Assembly: GCF_000316645.1 (NCBI RefSeq)
Contig: NC_019684.1
Coordinates: 2,385,501-2,449,500, forward strand
Direction: 5' to 3'
Length of the DNA: 64,000 nucleotides
Source: Nostoc sp. PCC 7524
GTDB taxonomy: Bacteria; Cyanobacteriota; Cyanobacteriia; Cyanobacteriales; Nostocaceae
The position numbers were made by a program, and so were the translations under genes. Below, piece after piece: positions 37,395-45,893 of this stretch (the stretch's first letter is position 1; the number at the start of each line of letters is the position of its first letter). Under the pieces are notes generated by a model. That model saw nothing but the letters and a program-made list of their open reading frames with translations. It ran no database searches and was not told where the DNA came from.

Positions 37395-38690
37395 ATGTTT
37401 GGCTCAGTTCCTTCTACCCTAGCTCCCGAAAATTGGCCTTTTAGTCTGGAATGCTTGCCACAACCAGCTTACATGGTAGGTGGTGCGGTGCGGGATGCTA
37501 TTCTCGGTAGAACTCGTGAATATTGGGATCTTGACTTTGTTATACCATCAAATGCTGTGCAGGTAGCCAGAGCGATCGCTCGACGTTACCAGGCTGGTTT
37601 TGTTTCACTCGACTCAGAACGTCAGATTGCCCGTGTGGTGTTTCCTGATGCTACGGCTGACTTTGCTCAACAGGAAGGCGAGAGTTTAGAGACTGACTTG
37701 CTCAGAAGAGATTTTACAATTAATGCGATCGCCTACAACCCCCACACCCAAGAAATCATCGACCCCTTACATGGTTGTGATGATTTACAGTTGGGTGTAT
37801 TGCGAATGGTATCACCAGGCAATTTACAAGACGATCCTTTACGTTTATTGCGAGCCTATCGCCAAGCATCTCAACTAGGTTTTACCATTGAGCCAAATAC
37901 CCAAAATACTATCCGCGCTTTAGCAACGCAGATATGCCAAGTAGCGGCAGAACGTGTCAGGGTAGAAATTGGTTATTTGCTAGCCAGTTCTCAAGGTACA
38001 CCTTGGATAACCAAAGCTGGGGAAGATGGCTTACTGACTTCATTCTTTAAAAACGCCACTCCTGAAAGCTTTTGCCAAATAGCAGCAGTTGATCAAGTCG
38101 CTACCATACTTGCACAACACTGGCCACAACTAGATGTAGAAGTGCAACAACCAGTCCGTGATACCGTCAAAACTACTTGGCTAGGTATTGCTAAACTCGC
38201 TTGTCTTGTCCACCCCAATCCAGCCGTTGCGGAAATCGAACTACAGGAACTCACCTATAGCCGGGCGGAAATTCGAGCTATTACCACTGCTCTGAGATTG
38301 TTCCCTCAGCTAAAAACAGCTAATACTGTAAGAGAACAATATTTTTTGTTCCAAGAAGCAGGGGTTGTATTTGGATCTACAGTTGTTGTAGCCTTAGTAA
38401 ACGATACTTTGGTAGAGGCGATGTCTGGCACCAATCCATTCCGGGTATACGCACCATTGATCAGCCGCTACCTTAACCCTGATGATCTGGTCGCTCATCC
38501 CACTCAGCTAGTAAGTGGTAAAAATATAATGATAGCATTAAATATCCCAGCATCGCCAGTAGTAGGTCAACTGCTGAAAGAGATTGGTGTAGCACAAGCT
38601 GAGGGGAAAATTTCAACGCCAGAGGAAGCTATAGAGTTGGCGAAGAAGTTGCTCACCATTCACGATATAACTTTTGGGCATGAAACATAA
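37395..38690 (+). CDS. CCA tRNA nucleotidyltransferase (poly(A) polymerase family)
   Basis: 431 aa from ATG 37395; a TTG at 37380 is less likely. The nucleotidyltransferase head has MVGGAVRDAILGR and the metal-binding DLDF. The neck has RRDFTINAIAYNP, and ADFAQQEGES and DDPLRLLRAYRQASQLGF match class II enzymes. It adds or repairs the CCA end of tRNAs. Some cyanobacteria divide CCA and A-adding activities between two enzymes, which sequence alone does not settle. The last 38 bp overlap the 3' end of the convergent Rieske gene. Confidence 0.85.
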   Translation: MFGSVPSTLAPENWPFSLECLPQPAYMVGGAVRDAILGRTREYWDLDFVIPSNAVQVARAIARRYQAGFVSLDSERQIARVVFPDATADFAQQEGESLETDLLRRDFTINAIAYNPHTQEIIDPLHGCDDLQLGVLRMVSPGNLQDDPLRLLRAYRQASQLGFTIEPNTQNTIRALATQICQVAAERVRVEIGYLLASSQGTPWITKAGEDGLLTSFFKNATPESFCQIAAVDQVATILAQHWPQLDVEVQQPVRDTVKTTWLGIAKLACLVHPNPAVAEIELQELTYSRAEIRAITTALRLFPQLKTANTVREQYFLFQEAGVVFGSTVVVALVNDTLVEAMSGTNPFRVYAPLISRYLNPDDLVAHPTQLVSGKNIMIALNIPASPVVGQLLKEIGVAQAEGKISTPEEAIELAKKLLTIHDITFGHET

Positions 38691-39606
38691 TTTCTTCATT
38701 GGGTAGGCGAATCTTCGCTGGTTGGCGAGGATAAGAGGTTTCAATGGCGCGTGTATCTTGCTCTATCACTGTTCCCACTGCACTTAACACAAAGCGTCCT
38801 AGTAGTATTGTTAAAACAGGGTGTTTGGGTTTGCTGTAGACTAAAACGAAGCTTTTAGTTTGGGTTGCAGTTTCTGGGTACAATACATGAACTTGCAAAA
38901 CTTCTCCTATGGGGAAATCAGCCTGAAAAGTTGTCAGTGCGGGAAAAGCATATTCTAATGTGGCAGTGTAAGTTTTGGGTGCAGTGAGGATAACAGGATT
39001 GCGGAGGATATCATTCCAGGTACTATCTTCACGATCTAGTTCTTGTACAACTTTAGCCCAATATCCGTCATGCTCAAATACAGGGATGCGATTGGCTTTA
39101 ATGCCGAATAACTCCCGGTGTGTACCATTTTGATGGTTGTAGTCATAATTGATTGATATGCTGTTCAAAAAAGTACCCTGAATACTTTTGTCTCCTGTGA
39201 CTCCTAAAAAGCTCATACCTGCGCTGACTTTGGGGATGAGATCCGGCACGGGAATTTTAGGAGCATAACCGCCGTATGTCCAAATACAATCATCTTTAAT
39301 CACAATTTCCAGAGGAGTTAGCAGAGGTTGACTGCTCCCTTTACCGGAATTGTGTAGTCGCCCCTGCTCATCAAACTCTAGGGCATGGAAAGGACAGGCA
39401 ATTGTACCCCTGTCTTGACAAATCCAGCCATCTGATAACGGTGCTTGCATATGAGGACAGACGTTATCGAGGGCAAAGACTTCACCTTGTTGATTTTGCC
39501 AAAGTACATAGTCTTTTCCATTCAGGGTAATTTTATAGGGTTTGTTAATGCCCAACATGGAACGATGGGCAATTAACCAAGGTGCGCCCGGCAGAATTGC
39601 TTCCAT
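38653..39606 (-). CDS. Rieske [2Fe-2S] oxygenase-type protein
   Basis: 317 aa. The Rieske domain has C50-P-H52 (NVCPHMQAPL) and C71-P-F-H74 (IACPFHALEF), giving two Cys and two His ligands. Residues about 140-317 resemble the catalytic domain of Rieske oxygenases of the PAO/Tic55 type. NYDYNHQNGTHRELFG offers the His pair of the mononuclear iron site. The substrate is unknown. There is no transmembrane pair at the C-terminus as in PAO. It is divergent from a TetR gene and tail-to-tail overlapping with the CCA enzyme gene, so TetR control of this gene is plausible. Confidence 0.8.
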   Translation of the reverse strand: MEAILPGAPWLIAHRSMLGINKPYKITLNGKDYVLWQNQQGEVFALDNVCPHMQAPLSDGWICQDRGTIACPFHALEFDEQGRLHNSGKGSSQPLLTPLEIVIKDDCIWTYGGYAPKIPVPDLIPKVSAGMSFLGVTGDKSIQGTFLNSISINYDYNHQNGTHRELFGIKANRIPVFEHDGYWAKVVQELDREDSTWNDILRNPVILTAPKTYTATLEYAFPALTTFQADFPIGEVLQVHVLYPETATQTKSFVLVYSKPKHPVLTILLGRFVLSAVGTVIEQDTRAIETSYPRQPAKIRLPNEEIMFHAQKLYREW

Positions 39607-39731
39607 AGGAGTCTCCCAAGGATTGTGTAAGTAGGTATGGAGAGATCGCGATCGCTAGAGTAAAATGTGACAAAAGTTTCATATTTAATTTTTAAAATAC
39701 GACACATTATTCACATTTGTCAACTCAGATC
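39607..39731. promoter_or_regulatory. Divergent control region between the Rieske and TetR genes
   Basis: About 125 bp. It contains AAATGTGA (from about 39663) and the matching TCACATTT (39711-39718), an inverted pair about 40 bp apart, and GCGATCGC near 39648. Autoregulation by the adjacent TetR is likely by position, but the operator is not clear. Confidence 0.35.
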
Positions 39732-40493
39732 GTGTCCAAACCAGAACCCACCCCCATGCGCCGTCAACCCAAGCAAAAACGCTCTCAAGAACGAGTAGAG
39801 AAAATTCTCCAAGCAGCAGCAGCAGTTTTTGTGGAAGTGGGATATGAAACTGCAACTACCCACATGATAGCGGCGAAAGCTGAAACGGCGATTGGTTCGC
39901 TATATCAGTTTTTTCCCGATAAATTGGCAATTTTTCATGCCCTGGAAGCTCGTCACATGGAACAGGTGACAAAGATTAATGCTGAAATTATGCAGTCAGC
40001 AGACAAGCAAAAGCCATTGTCAGAGTTTATTGAACACATGGTGAATACCTATGCAGAATACTTTGAAAATCCCATGCACCGTGTCGTGTACATCCAGTAT
40101 TTTGTTGCGCCGGAGATGTTTCAGCTATTTGATGACAGCTTTAATCAGCAGTTGATTAAACAACTCGCAGCCTTTTTTCGTGAGTGGAATCCTGAGTTGG
40201 CAGTCGAAAAAAGCGAATTTTTAGCAGAAACAGTTCACATATGCTACAACGCTTTACTACTCAATGCTTTACGCCAGGATAAACACGAAAGACAAGCCCG
40301 TTATGCAGAAATTAAAGCTTTATTAGTCGCATATTTGACTCCCCACACACAGCAAGGGGCGCATCAGGTAATGAAAGTAATGATATGTCCTTACTGTCAT
40401 TCATCCCGATTATCTAAAAATGGGCATCGTCACGGGAAGCAACGCTATCTCTGCAAAGACTGCGGTAAACAGTTTTTAGAAAAATCTGGCTGA
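39732..40493 (+). CDS. TetR-family regulator with a C-terminal IS1-type zinc ribbon
   Basis: 253 aa from GTG 39732 (alternatives TTG 39717, ATG 39756). The helix-turn-helix region includes RSQERVEKILQAAAAVFVEVG and AETAIGSLYQFFPDK. The ligand domain runs to about residue 210. The last 37 residues (217-253) are a four-Cys zinc ribbon: C219PYC222 and C241KDC244 with GKQRYLC between, very like the N-terminal ribbon of IS1-family InsA transposases. The related TetR at 41507 lacks this tail. It probably arose by capture of a transposase start at the 3' end. The rest of the transposase is absent. Confidence 0.85.
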   Translation: MSKPEPTPMRRQPKQKRSQERVEKILQAAAAVFVEVGYETATTHMIAAKAETAIGSLYQFFPDKLAIFHALEARHMEQVTKINAEIMQSADKQKPLSEFIEHMVNTYAEYFENPMHRVVYIQYFVAPEMFQLFDDSFNQQLIKQLAAFFREWNPELAVEKSEFLAETVHICYNALLLNALRQDKHERQARYAEIKALLVAYLTPHTQQGAHQVMKVMICPYCHSSRLSKNGHRHGKQRYLCKDCGKQFLEKSG

Positions 40494-40494
40494 A

Positions 40495-40707
40495 TTAAAC
40501 CCAAAATTCTGGTTGAATTAAATCAATTGCGATCGCCAACAGATTAGCAAAGTCCAACTTGTAAAATAGCATCCAAAACTGAACTTGCTCCCGCATTCGC
40601 TCAACACCGCTAGCAAATATCACTCGTCTAGCCTGTATAACTAGAGATAACCAGGGGTAAGTCTTGCGAATCAGTCGAAACCATAGATAGCAAGATTTTT
40701 TCAACAT
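40495..40707 (-). CDS. Small hypothetical protein downstream of the Coq4-like gene
   Basis: 70 aa, starting 4 bp after the Coq4-like stop on the same strand. It is rich in aromatic and basic residues at the N-terminus (MLKKSCYLWFRLIRKTYPW), with FWMLFYKLDFANLLAIAIDL at the end. The close spacing supports translation, but I recognise no family and no ribosome-binding site is obvious. Confidence 0.4.
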   Translation of the reverse strand: MLKKSCYLWFRLIRKTYPWLSLVIQARRVIFASGVERMREQVQFWMLFYKLDFANLLAIAIDLIQPEFWV

Positions 40708-40711
40708 AGAA

Positions 40712-41413
40712 TTAGGCTTTAAACGGCTGAATATTCAATTCCGCTTGCCATTGGGATAAAGGTTTTTGCCAAGCTTCTTCCCACCTTTGAGCAAATAAGG
40801 GCTTGGCATTTAATCCCATCATCCAGCCTTGGGCAATAGTTTCGAGAAGTTGCGGTAAATCTTCGGGAGTCAGCAAAATCATACCTATCAAAGCATTAGC
40901 AATTAACATCCCCGCCAAAGGTAGACGAAACTGCGCTAAATAAAATGCCTGTAGTCCTATTTCCTCAATGCTGCTGGCACTAAACCCTGTAATCAGATGC
41001 CAAATATCATGAGTTTGTTGCCAACGATACTCAATGTAAGTTGTATCAGAATTGATGTCAATGTCTAAATCAATACGCTCAAAACCCAATTCTTTGAGTC
41101 TGGAAGCGTATAGATACCCCAAGGAATCAGGTGGAAGTTGCAATAGTTGCTCTAAATCATGGGCTGGGGGACTATACCGCTCTTGGATTAAACTTGCTAC
41201 ATCAGGATTAAGCTGCATATCTTCCGCAGCCAGTTCAAAAGCACGGCTATGAACTAAAATGCTACTCAGTTCATCAACTGCATCTAGACTGTCTTCTGTC
41301 GTGAGTAAGGTAAAAAAGCCTTTCATCGCTGTCAAAAACTGGAAATTCAACTGTCGTTGTACTTCCGAATCAAGTTTAAGGGGCTGAATAGTTGCAGGGT
41401 TGAGGGTTGGCAT
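40712..41413 (-). CDS. Coq4-family protein
   Basis: 233 aa from ATG 41413, which is preceded by AGGAG; an upstream frame extension to 41452 would cover the operators. The signature HDIWHLITGF near residue 145 is the Coq4 metal-binding HDxxH motif, followed by EIGLQAFYLAQ. In eukaryotes Coq4 takes part in ubiquinone synthesis. Cyanobacteria make plastoquinone, so the role here may concern another quinone or terpenoid; this is inference. The gene is divergent from a TetR regulator, with two palindromic operators in between. Confidence 0.8.
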   Translation of the reverse strand: MPTLNPATIQPLKLDSEVQRQLNFQFLTAMKGFFTLLTTEDSLDAVDELSSILVHSRAFELAAEDMQLNPDVASLIQERYSPPAHDLEQLLQLPPDSLGYLYASRLKELGFERIDLDIDINSDTTYIEYRWQQTHDIWHLITGFSASSIEEIGLQAFYLAQFRLPLAGMLIANALIGMILLTPEDLPQLLETIAQGWMMGLNAKPLFAQRWEEAWQKPLSQWQAELNIQPFKA

Positions 41414-41444
41414 GACAAAAACTCCTGAAGAGGTCATAATTAAT

Positions 41445-41485
41445 ATGAACAACGTTCATGTTTATAGAATATGAACACTGTTCAT
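41445..41485. promoter_or_regulatory. Two TetR-type operators
   Basis: ATGAAC-AAC-GTTCAT (41445-41459) and ATGAAC-ACT-GTTCAT (41471-41485) are identical perfect 6+6 palindromes with 3-bp spacers, centred 26 bp apart. They lie in the short gap between the divergent Coq4-like and TetR genes, where a TetR protein would repress both. Confidence 0.8.
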
Positions 41486-41506
41486 GTTTTGTCAAGGGTG
41501 AGATGA

Positions 41507-42154
41507 ATGACAGCGAAAAATCCTGCAAAAATGCGCCGTCAACCGCAGCAGATGCGGAGTCAGGAGCGAGTAGATAGTATTTTGAATGCAGCCGAAGAGT
41601 TATTTATTGAGGTGGGATATGAACAGACGACGACGCGAGCGATCGCCACTCGTGCTAAAGTTCCCGTAGGTTCGTTGTATCAGTTCTTTCCCGATAAAGA
41701 AGCGATTCTCAAAGCCTTAGCAACGCGATATTTTCAACGGGAGTATCAGTTGTTTGCTCAACTACACACACAACAAGCCGAGACTTTACCTGTAGATGTG
41801 TATGTTGATAAGGTGATTGATGCCTTTGATCATTTTATGAATAGCCATCCGGGATATCGTGCAGTTTATGAACAACTGCTGAACTTGATGACATATCCAG
41901 CAATTGCCGCAATAGATGACTACGAATACCGGATTATCGATGAACTCGCGGCTTTTTTTGGTAGACTAAACCCTAAGCTAGATACTGAAAAATCTCAGGC
42001 GATCGCTTTGGTAGTAGTGAAAGTAGTAGGCGATTTGCTCTGGCTAGCGACAAGTCAAAACCCTGAAATGCGTCAACAATTGTTAACAGAAACCAAAATA
42101 TTAATGTTGGGTTATCTCAATAATTATCTGGGCAAAGATTCCCCACAAATATGA
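41507..42154 (+). CDS. TetR-family transcriptional regulator
   Basis: 215 aa. The helix-turn-helix region is RSQERVDSILNAAEELFIEVG through TRAKVPVGSLYQFFPDKE. It is clearly related to the TetR at 39732 over the N-terminal 60 residues (shared MRRQPxQxRSQERV and GSLYQFFPDK). The ligand-binding domain is diverged. ATG 41507 follows GGGTGAGATG. It probably represses itself and the Coq4-like gene through the operators at 41445-41485. Confidence 0.9.
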   Translation: MTAKNPAKMRRQPQQMRSQERVDSILNAAEELFIEVGYEQTTTRAIATRAKVPVGSLYQFFPDKEAILKALATRYFQREYQLFAQLHTQQAETLPVDVYVDKVIDAFDHFMNSHPGYRAVYEQLLNLMTYPAIAAIDDYEYRIIDELAAFFGRLNPKLDTEKSQAIALVVVKVVGDLLWLATSQNPEMRQQLLTETKILMLGYLNNYLGKDSPQI

Positions 42155-42214
42155 AAATGTAGGCAGAAATTATTTCCACCTACACCTATCTCTATCTTCT
42201 CTGGTAGTGAATAT

Positions 42215-45200
42215 CTAAGCAAATAAAAATGCAGCTGTATTAGTAGCAGCAAGATTTGCACCGATATTATCTGCTGTAAACCCAGTTGTACCATTGAGTT
42301 CAACTAACAAATCACCAGCACCAAACCCAGAATTGCCTTGTATACCATCACTCAAACGAAACTCAGTAATATTACTAAAAGTTACCACATCAATAGCAAC
42401 GATACCCTCAAAGCTGAGTACATCACCTCCTACACCTTGAGTAAATTGATACACAATATCCGTGCCATCACCACTGTTATAGACAACGGTATCAATATCA
42501 CGGTCATTACCCAGGTAGAGTCTATCATCACCCCAGCCACCAACTAATGTATCTTCACCCCTACCGCCAAACAGAAAATCTTCACCTAAACCACCGCGTA
42601 GGATATCATCCCCACTCAAACCCCAGAGAGTATCATCACCACCTTGGCCATTAATTACGTCATCAGAGTTATTGAAACCGCGAACAACGTTATCAAACTC
42701 ATTCAAGAATGTAACTGTATTGCGATTAAACACTCTATTGGGGTTAGCATTGGCATTGATGACATCAAAACTGTCTTGAATTTTGGTATCGCCATCAAAC
42801 AAGATATTACCTAGGTCTACCCTAGCACCAGTGTTTCGTCGTAGATTATCTAAATCTTCCAGCGCCAAGTTTTGCAGAGTTACCTGAGTACCTGGGATAC
42901 CTGCAAAGCTAACTTGTAAATTGTTACCATCTTGCAGCAGCAAGAGATTTTCAGCCGTTAAACCAGCACCCTCAAATTGTAAAGTATCAACTTCTGCAAC
43001 AGTTTCATTTGCAGGATTCACCCCTCGACCAATACCACCAAAATCAGTGATAGTGACAGTATTACCAGGACGAATCACAAAGTTATTTTGACCACCCAAA
43101 CCACTAGCAATTCCATCAATAATGGTGATTCCGGCGGAGATATTAGCTGGATTGAGGTTGTAATCTTCACCTGAGAGTAGATTCACAGATATTACTTCCT
43201 CTGGTTCTACCAAACCATCAGCAAAGGGAGTAACAACTAATCTGGCTTCTGTCGCACCTTCAGAAATAGTGACGCTAGAAACAAAACCAGGTATTGGTCT
43301 GATATTGAAGTCATCAATATTAGTTGTTCCTGCTCCGCCAATATTGACATCACGAGAATTGGGGTCTGGGTCATCATCACCAGCTTGGAAATTCACCACC
43401 AAACCACCTTCTGGTGCTGGCGCACTCAGTTTAAAGATGAAAGCACCTGGTTCTTGGTTGAGTTCAGAAATGGGACTGGCTGGTTCTGCAAAAACGCTGA
43501 CTGTGGGTACGGCATAAATTCTTACTCGTGCTACCTGATAACCAGGAGTTGTAAAATCGGCATTAGCAAAAGCACCATTGCCTAAATCCAGGACACCACC
43601 GCTACCAGGGGGTAAAAATCCAGGGTGTGCAGTAATATTTCCATTTTCAGGAGTCCCTTGACCAACTTGAGCAGGTGAAAAGGGTAAACTTGGTAGAAGT
43701 TCATCATTCACTTCTGTACCTGCATCCCAAACTTGATCCCCAGTAATAATGAAGTCTGCACCGATGAAATTTCCTTCGCTGTCAAAAATTTCAATCGGGT
43801 CTTGGTCAGCAATGAAAGCATCGTTACTAGGAAAGTACATTGCTGCGTAACTAAAGAAGCGGTTACTAGCAGGGTTTTGGATGGTGAATGTCTGTGTACC
43901 TAATTCTCCTGGTGGAATACCCAAGGGGTTATCATCGGGGACGATGATACTTTGGAAACCATCGGAACTGTTAGCGAATAAACCTGCAATGGTTTGGGGA
44001 AGAATAGGAATATTGACTAAATCAAGATTCTCAAAGGAAGTACCTTCGTAGCTGGGATAGCCTGGGGTTAGTCCTTCCAAACCGATGAATCCTTCCTCAG
44101 CCACAATTTCTATTGCGGAAGAAGCTGGTTGACCAATATCGAAGGTGTTGAAGCTACCATCATGTAACCCAAACCAGAAAGGTGTGACAATACCGCCTTG
44201 TTGTGGCGCGAGATTCTCAACTACAACTCTAATTTGCAATGGCTCGCTGGGGGGAAGTTGTCCTGCTTGGAATTGTCCGCGAATTTCTCCACCAGGGAAG
44301 CGGTTAGTGTGAATATTCCAGTAAAGCCCGATATCTTCATTGGGTTGGGCGTTACGAATTTCACTCACAAAGTTACTCAAAGGAAGACTCGCGTTGTCGG
44401 TCTGTTCCCAAATACCGGAAAGGGTGACAGAACCATCGGCGTTTTTTACAATCTCTAAATCATCGGCATCTTGAGCGCCAGTTAAATTAAAAGCTAGGGG
44501 GCTGCTGTCTTCCCGTCCGCCATCGTGGATGTGAACCATTGTCACATCATCACCTGTATCTGGAGTTTGGGGGTCAGTACCTAATAAATTCCCAAAATCA
44601 AGACCAGAGATGGTGAGGCTATATTTGAGTGCATCACCAGTTTCGTTGAGGGTAAATTGGGATATACCGGTGGCTGTAGAACCTGTAAATAAAGGTCTTT
44701 CTTGTGTTCCCGTCAACAGAGATGATAAATACACAGGTTCAGCCACAGGAAAAACAGGATTTTCCGCAAAGACACGAATTCTGGCAACTTGATATCCAGG
44801 GGTAGTAAAATCTGCGTTGGTAAATCTAGAGTCACTTAAGATATTGCCACCAGGAATAAACCCTGATGCTAAAGTCACTACACCATTTTCTGGTGTGCCA
44901 GTGTCAGGGTTCTGCTGTCCAAAAAAGGCAGTATTTGCTGGAATTTCGTCATTAACTTCTGAGCCAGCATCGAGGACATTGTTACCCAAGACAATGAAAT
45001 CTGTCCCAATGAAATTACCTTGGTCATCGAATATCTGGTGAGCGCGTTCATTCCCGTTAGCGATGAAGAAATCATTGCTGGGAATGATCATAGAAGCATA
45101 GTTAAAAAAGCGACTGGTGGGGTTTGTACCGTCCAGTTCCACGGTAAATGTTGCTGTTTCACCGGGGTCGATGGGGCCTGGTGTATCTTGTGAACCAGGT

Positions 45201-45421
45201 ATTACCCCTTGTACTTTACCAAATCCAGATAGATCAAATTCCTGAGAAATTAAATTAACTAAACCATCTTCCGCTAATCTTTCCAACCCAGGAGAAACAG
45301 GTCTACCTCGGTCATAGGTATCAAAAGTACCATTATGAAAGCCAAACCAAAGAGGTGTCAGGAATGTGCCTTGCTCTGGGGCGAGGTTTTCAATCGATAC
45401 AGTGACTCGATTAATTGCCAT
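42215..45421 (-). CDS. Large secreted spondin/CHRD/RTX protein
   Basis: 1068 aa. Two spondin-like domains (about residues 5-215 and 395-645) share TPxWFGxHxGxFxTxDxGxP, SRFFxYAxMxxPSNDxFIA and NADFTTPGYQVARxRxxA. Between them is a CHRD domain (about 230-385: VTMVHIHDGG, YWNIHTNRFPGGEIRGQF). A Calx-beta-like region (about 650-760) and a linker follow. Near 930-985 are RTX nonapeptides (GQGGDDTLWGLSGDDILRGG), then a C-terminal domain. There is no N-terminal signal peptide. RTX repeats and the C-terminal location fit type I secretion. A role in the cell surface or adhesion is inferred. Confidence 0.82.
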   Translation of the reverse strand: MAINRVTVSIENLAPEQGTFLTPLWFGFHNGTFDTYDRGRPVSPGLERLAEDGLVNLISQEFDLSGFGKVQGVIPGSQDTPGPIDPGETATFTVELDGTNPTSRFFNYASMIIPSNDFFIANGNERAHQIFDDQGNFIGTDFIVLGNNVLDAGSEVNDEIPANTAFFGQQNPDTGTPENGVVTLASGFIPGGNILSDSRFTNADFTTPGYQVARIRVFAENPVFPVAEPVYLSSLLTGTQERPLFTGSTATGISQFTLNETGDALKYSLTISGLDFGNLLGTDPQTPDTGDDVTMVHIHDGGREDSSPLAFNLTGAQDADDLEIVKNADGSVTLSGIWEQTDNASLPLSNFVSEIRNAQPNEDIGLYWNIHTNRFPGGEIRGQFQAGQLPPSEPLQIRVVVENLAPQQGGIVTPFWFGLHDGSFNTFDIGQPASSAIEIVAEEGFIGLEGLTPGYPSYEGTSFENLDLVNIPILPQTIAGLFANSSDGFQSIIVPDDNPLGIPPGELGTQTFTIQNPASNRFFSYAAMYFPSNDAFIADQDPIEIFDSEGNFIGADFIITGDQVWDAGTEVNDELLPSLPFSPAQVGQGTPENGNITAHPGFLPPGSGGVLDLGNGAFANADFTTPGYQVARVRIYAVPTVSVFAEPASPISELNQEPGAFIFKLSAPAPEGGLVVNFQAGDDDPDPNSRDVNIGGAGTTNIDDFNIRPIPGFVSSVTISEGATEARLVVTPFADGLVEPEEVISVNLLSGEDYNLNPANISAGITIIDGIASGLGGQNNFVIRPGNTVTITDFGGIGRGVNPANETVAEVDTLQFEGAGLTAENLLLLQDGNNLQVSFAGIPGTQVTLQNLALEDLDNLRRNTGARVDLGNILFDGDTKIQDSFDVINANANPNRVFNRNTVTFLNEFDNVVRGFNNSDDVINGQGGDDTLWGLSGDDILRGGLGEDFLFGGRGEDTLVGGWGDDRLYLGNDRDIDTVVYNSGDGTDIVYQFTQGVGGDVLSFEGIVAIDVVTFSNITEFRLSDGIQGNSGFGAGDLLVELNGTTGFTADNIGANLAATNTAAFLFA

Positions 45422-45893
45422 AAATCACCTACTATTTGATTAAATTAACTAATTTGTCTGATTTGAGTAGCATTGATAACTGGAAGACAAAAAAATAATT
45501 CAGCAGTTTTGCTGAATCTTAGTTAGCTATTGCAGTCTTGGATTACTTGGTTTATGTAGCTGACCAAAGTAATTTTGCGGCTATTAAGTATATAGGTCGA
45601 TACATAAAAGTTAAGTATTTTGAGTTAAGTTGCAACACTTAACTTTTCAGTAACTCTCAAAGATATATTGCATCCGAAAGTTGTAATTTAAGACAACATA
45701 GCCACAATTCACTTCGATAATTTATCTTAATTATTCACGGATTCACAATTAATTATTTCCCTAACTTTACTTAGGTTATACCCATCGACACATTGAATTT
45801 TAACTAATAAATTAAATGTGTACTGAAAAACAAGTCAGTTCAAACCATTTATCTGAAACTCAAAAAACCTAGTCAATATAAAGGAGAATCAAC
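45422..45893. promoter_or_regulatory. Divergent 472-bp regulatory region with two hairpins
   Basis: 45498-45517 is a perfect hairpin (ATTCAGCA, loop GTTT, TGCTGAAT). 45606-45616 (AAAAGTTAAGT) and 45637-45647 are exact inverse complements, with a third GTTAAGT at 45624. The region separates the secreted protein gene from the 335-aa gene. No gene is seen. Confidence 0.55.
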
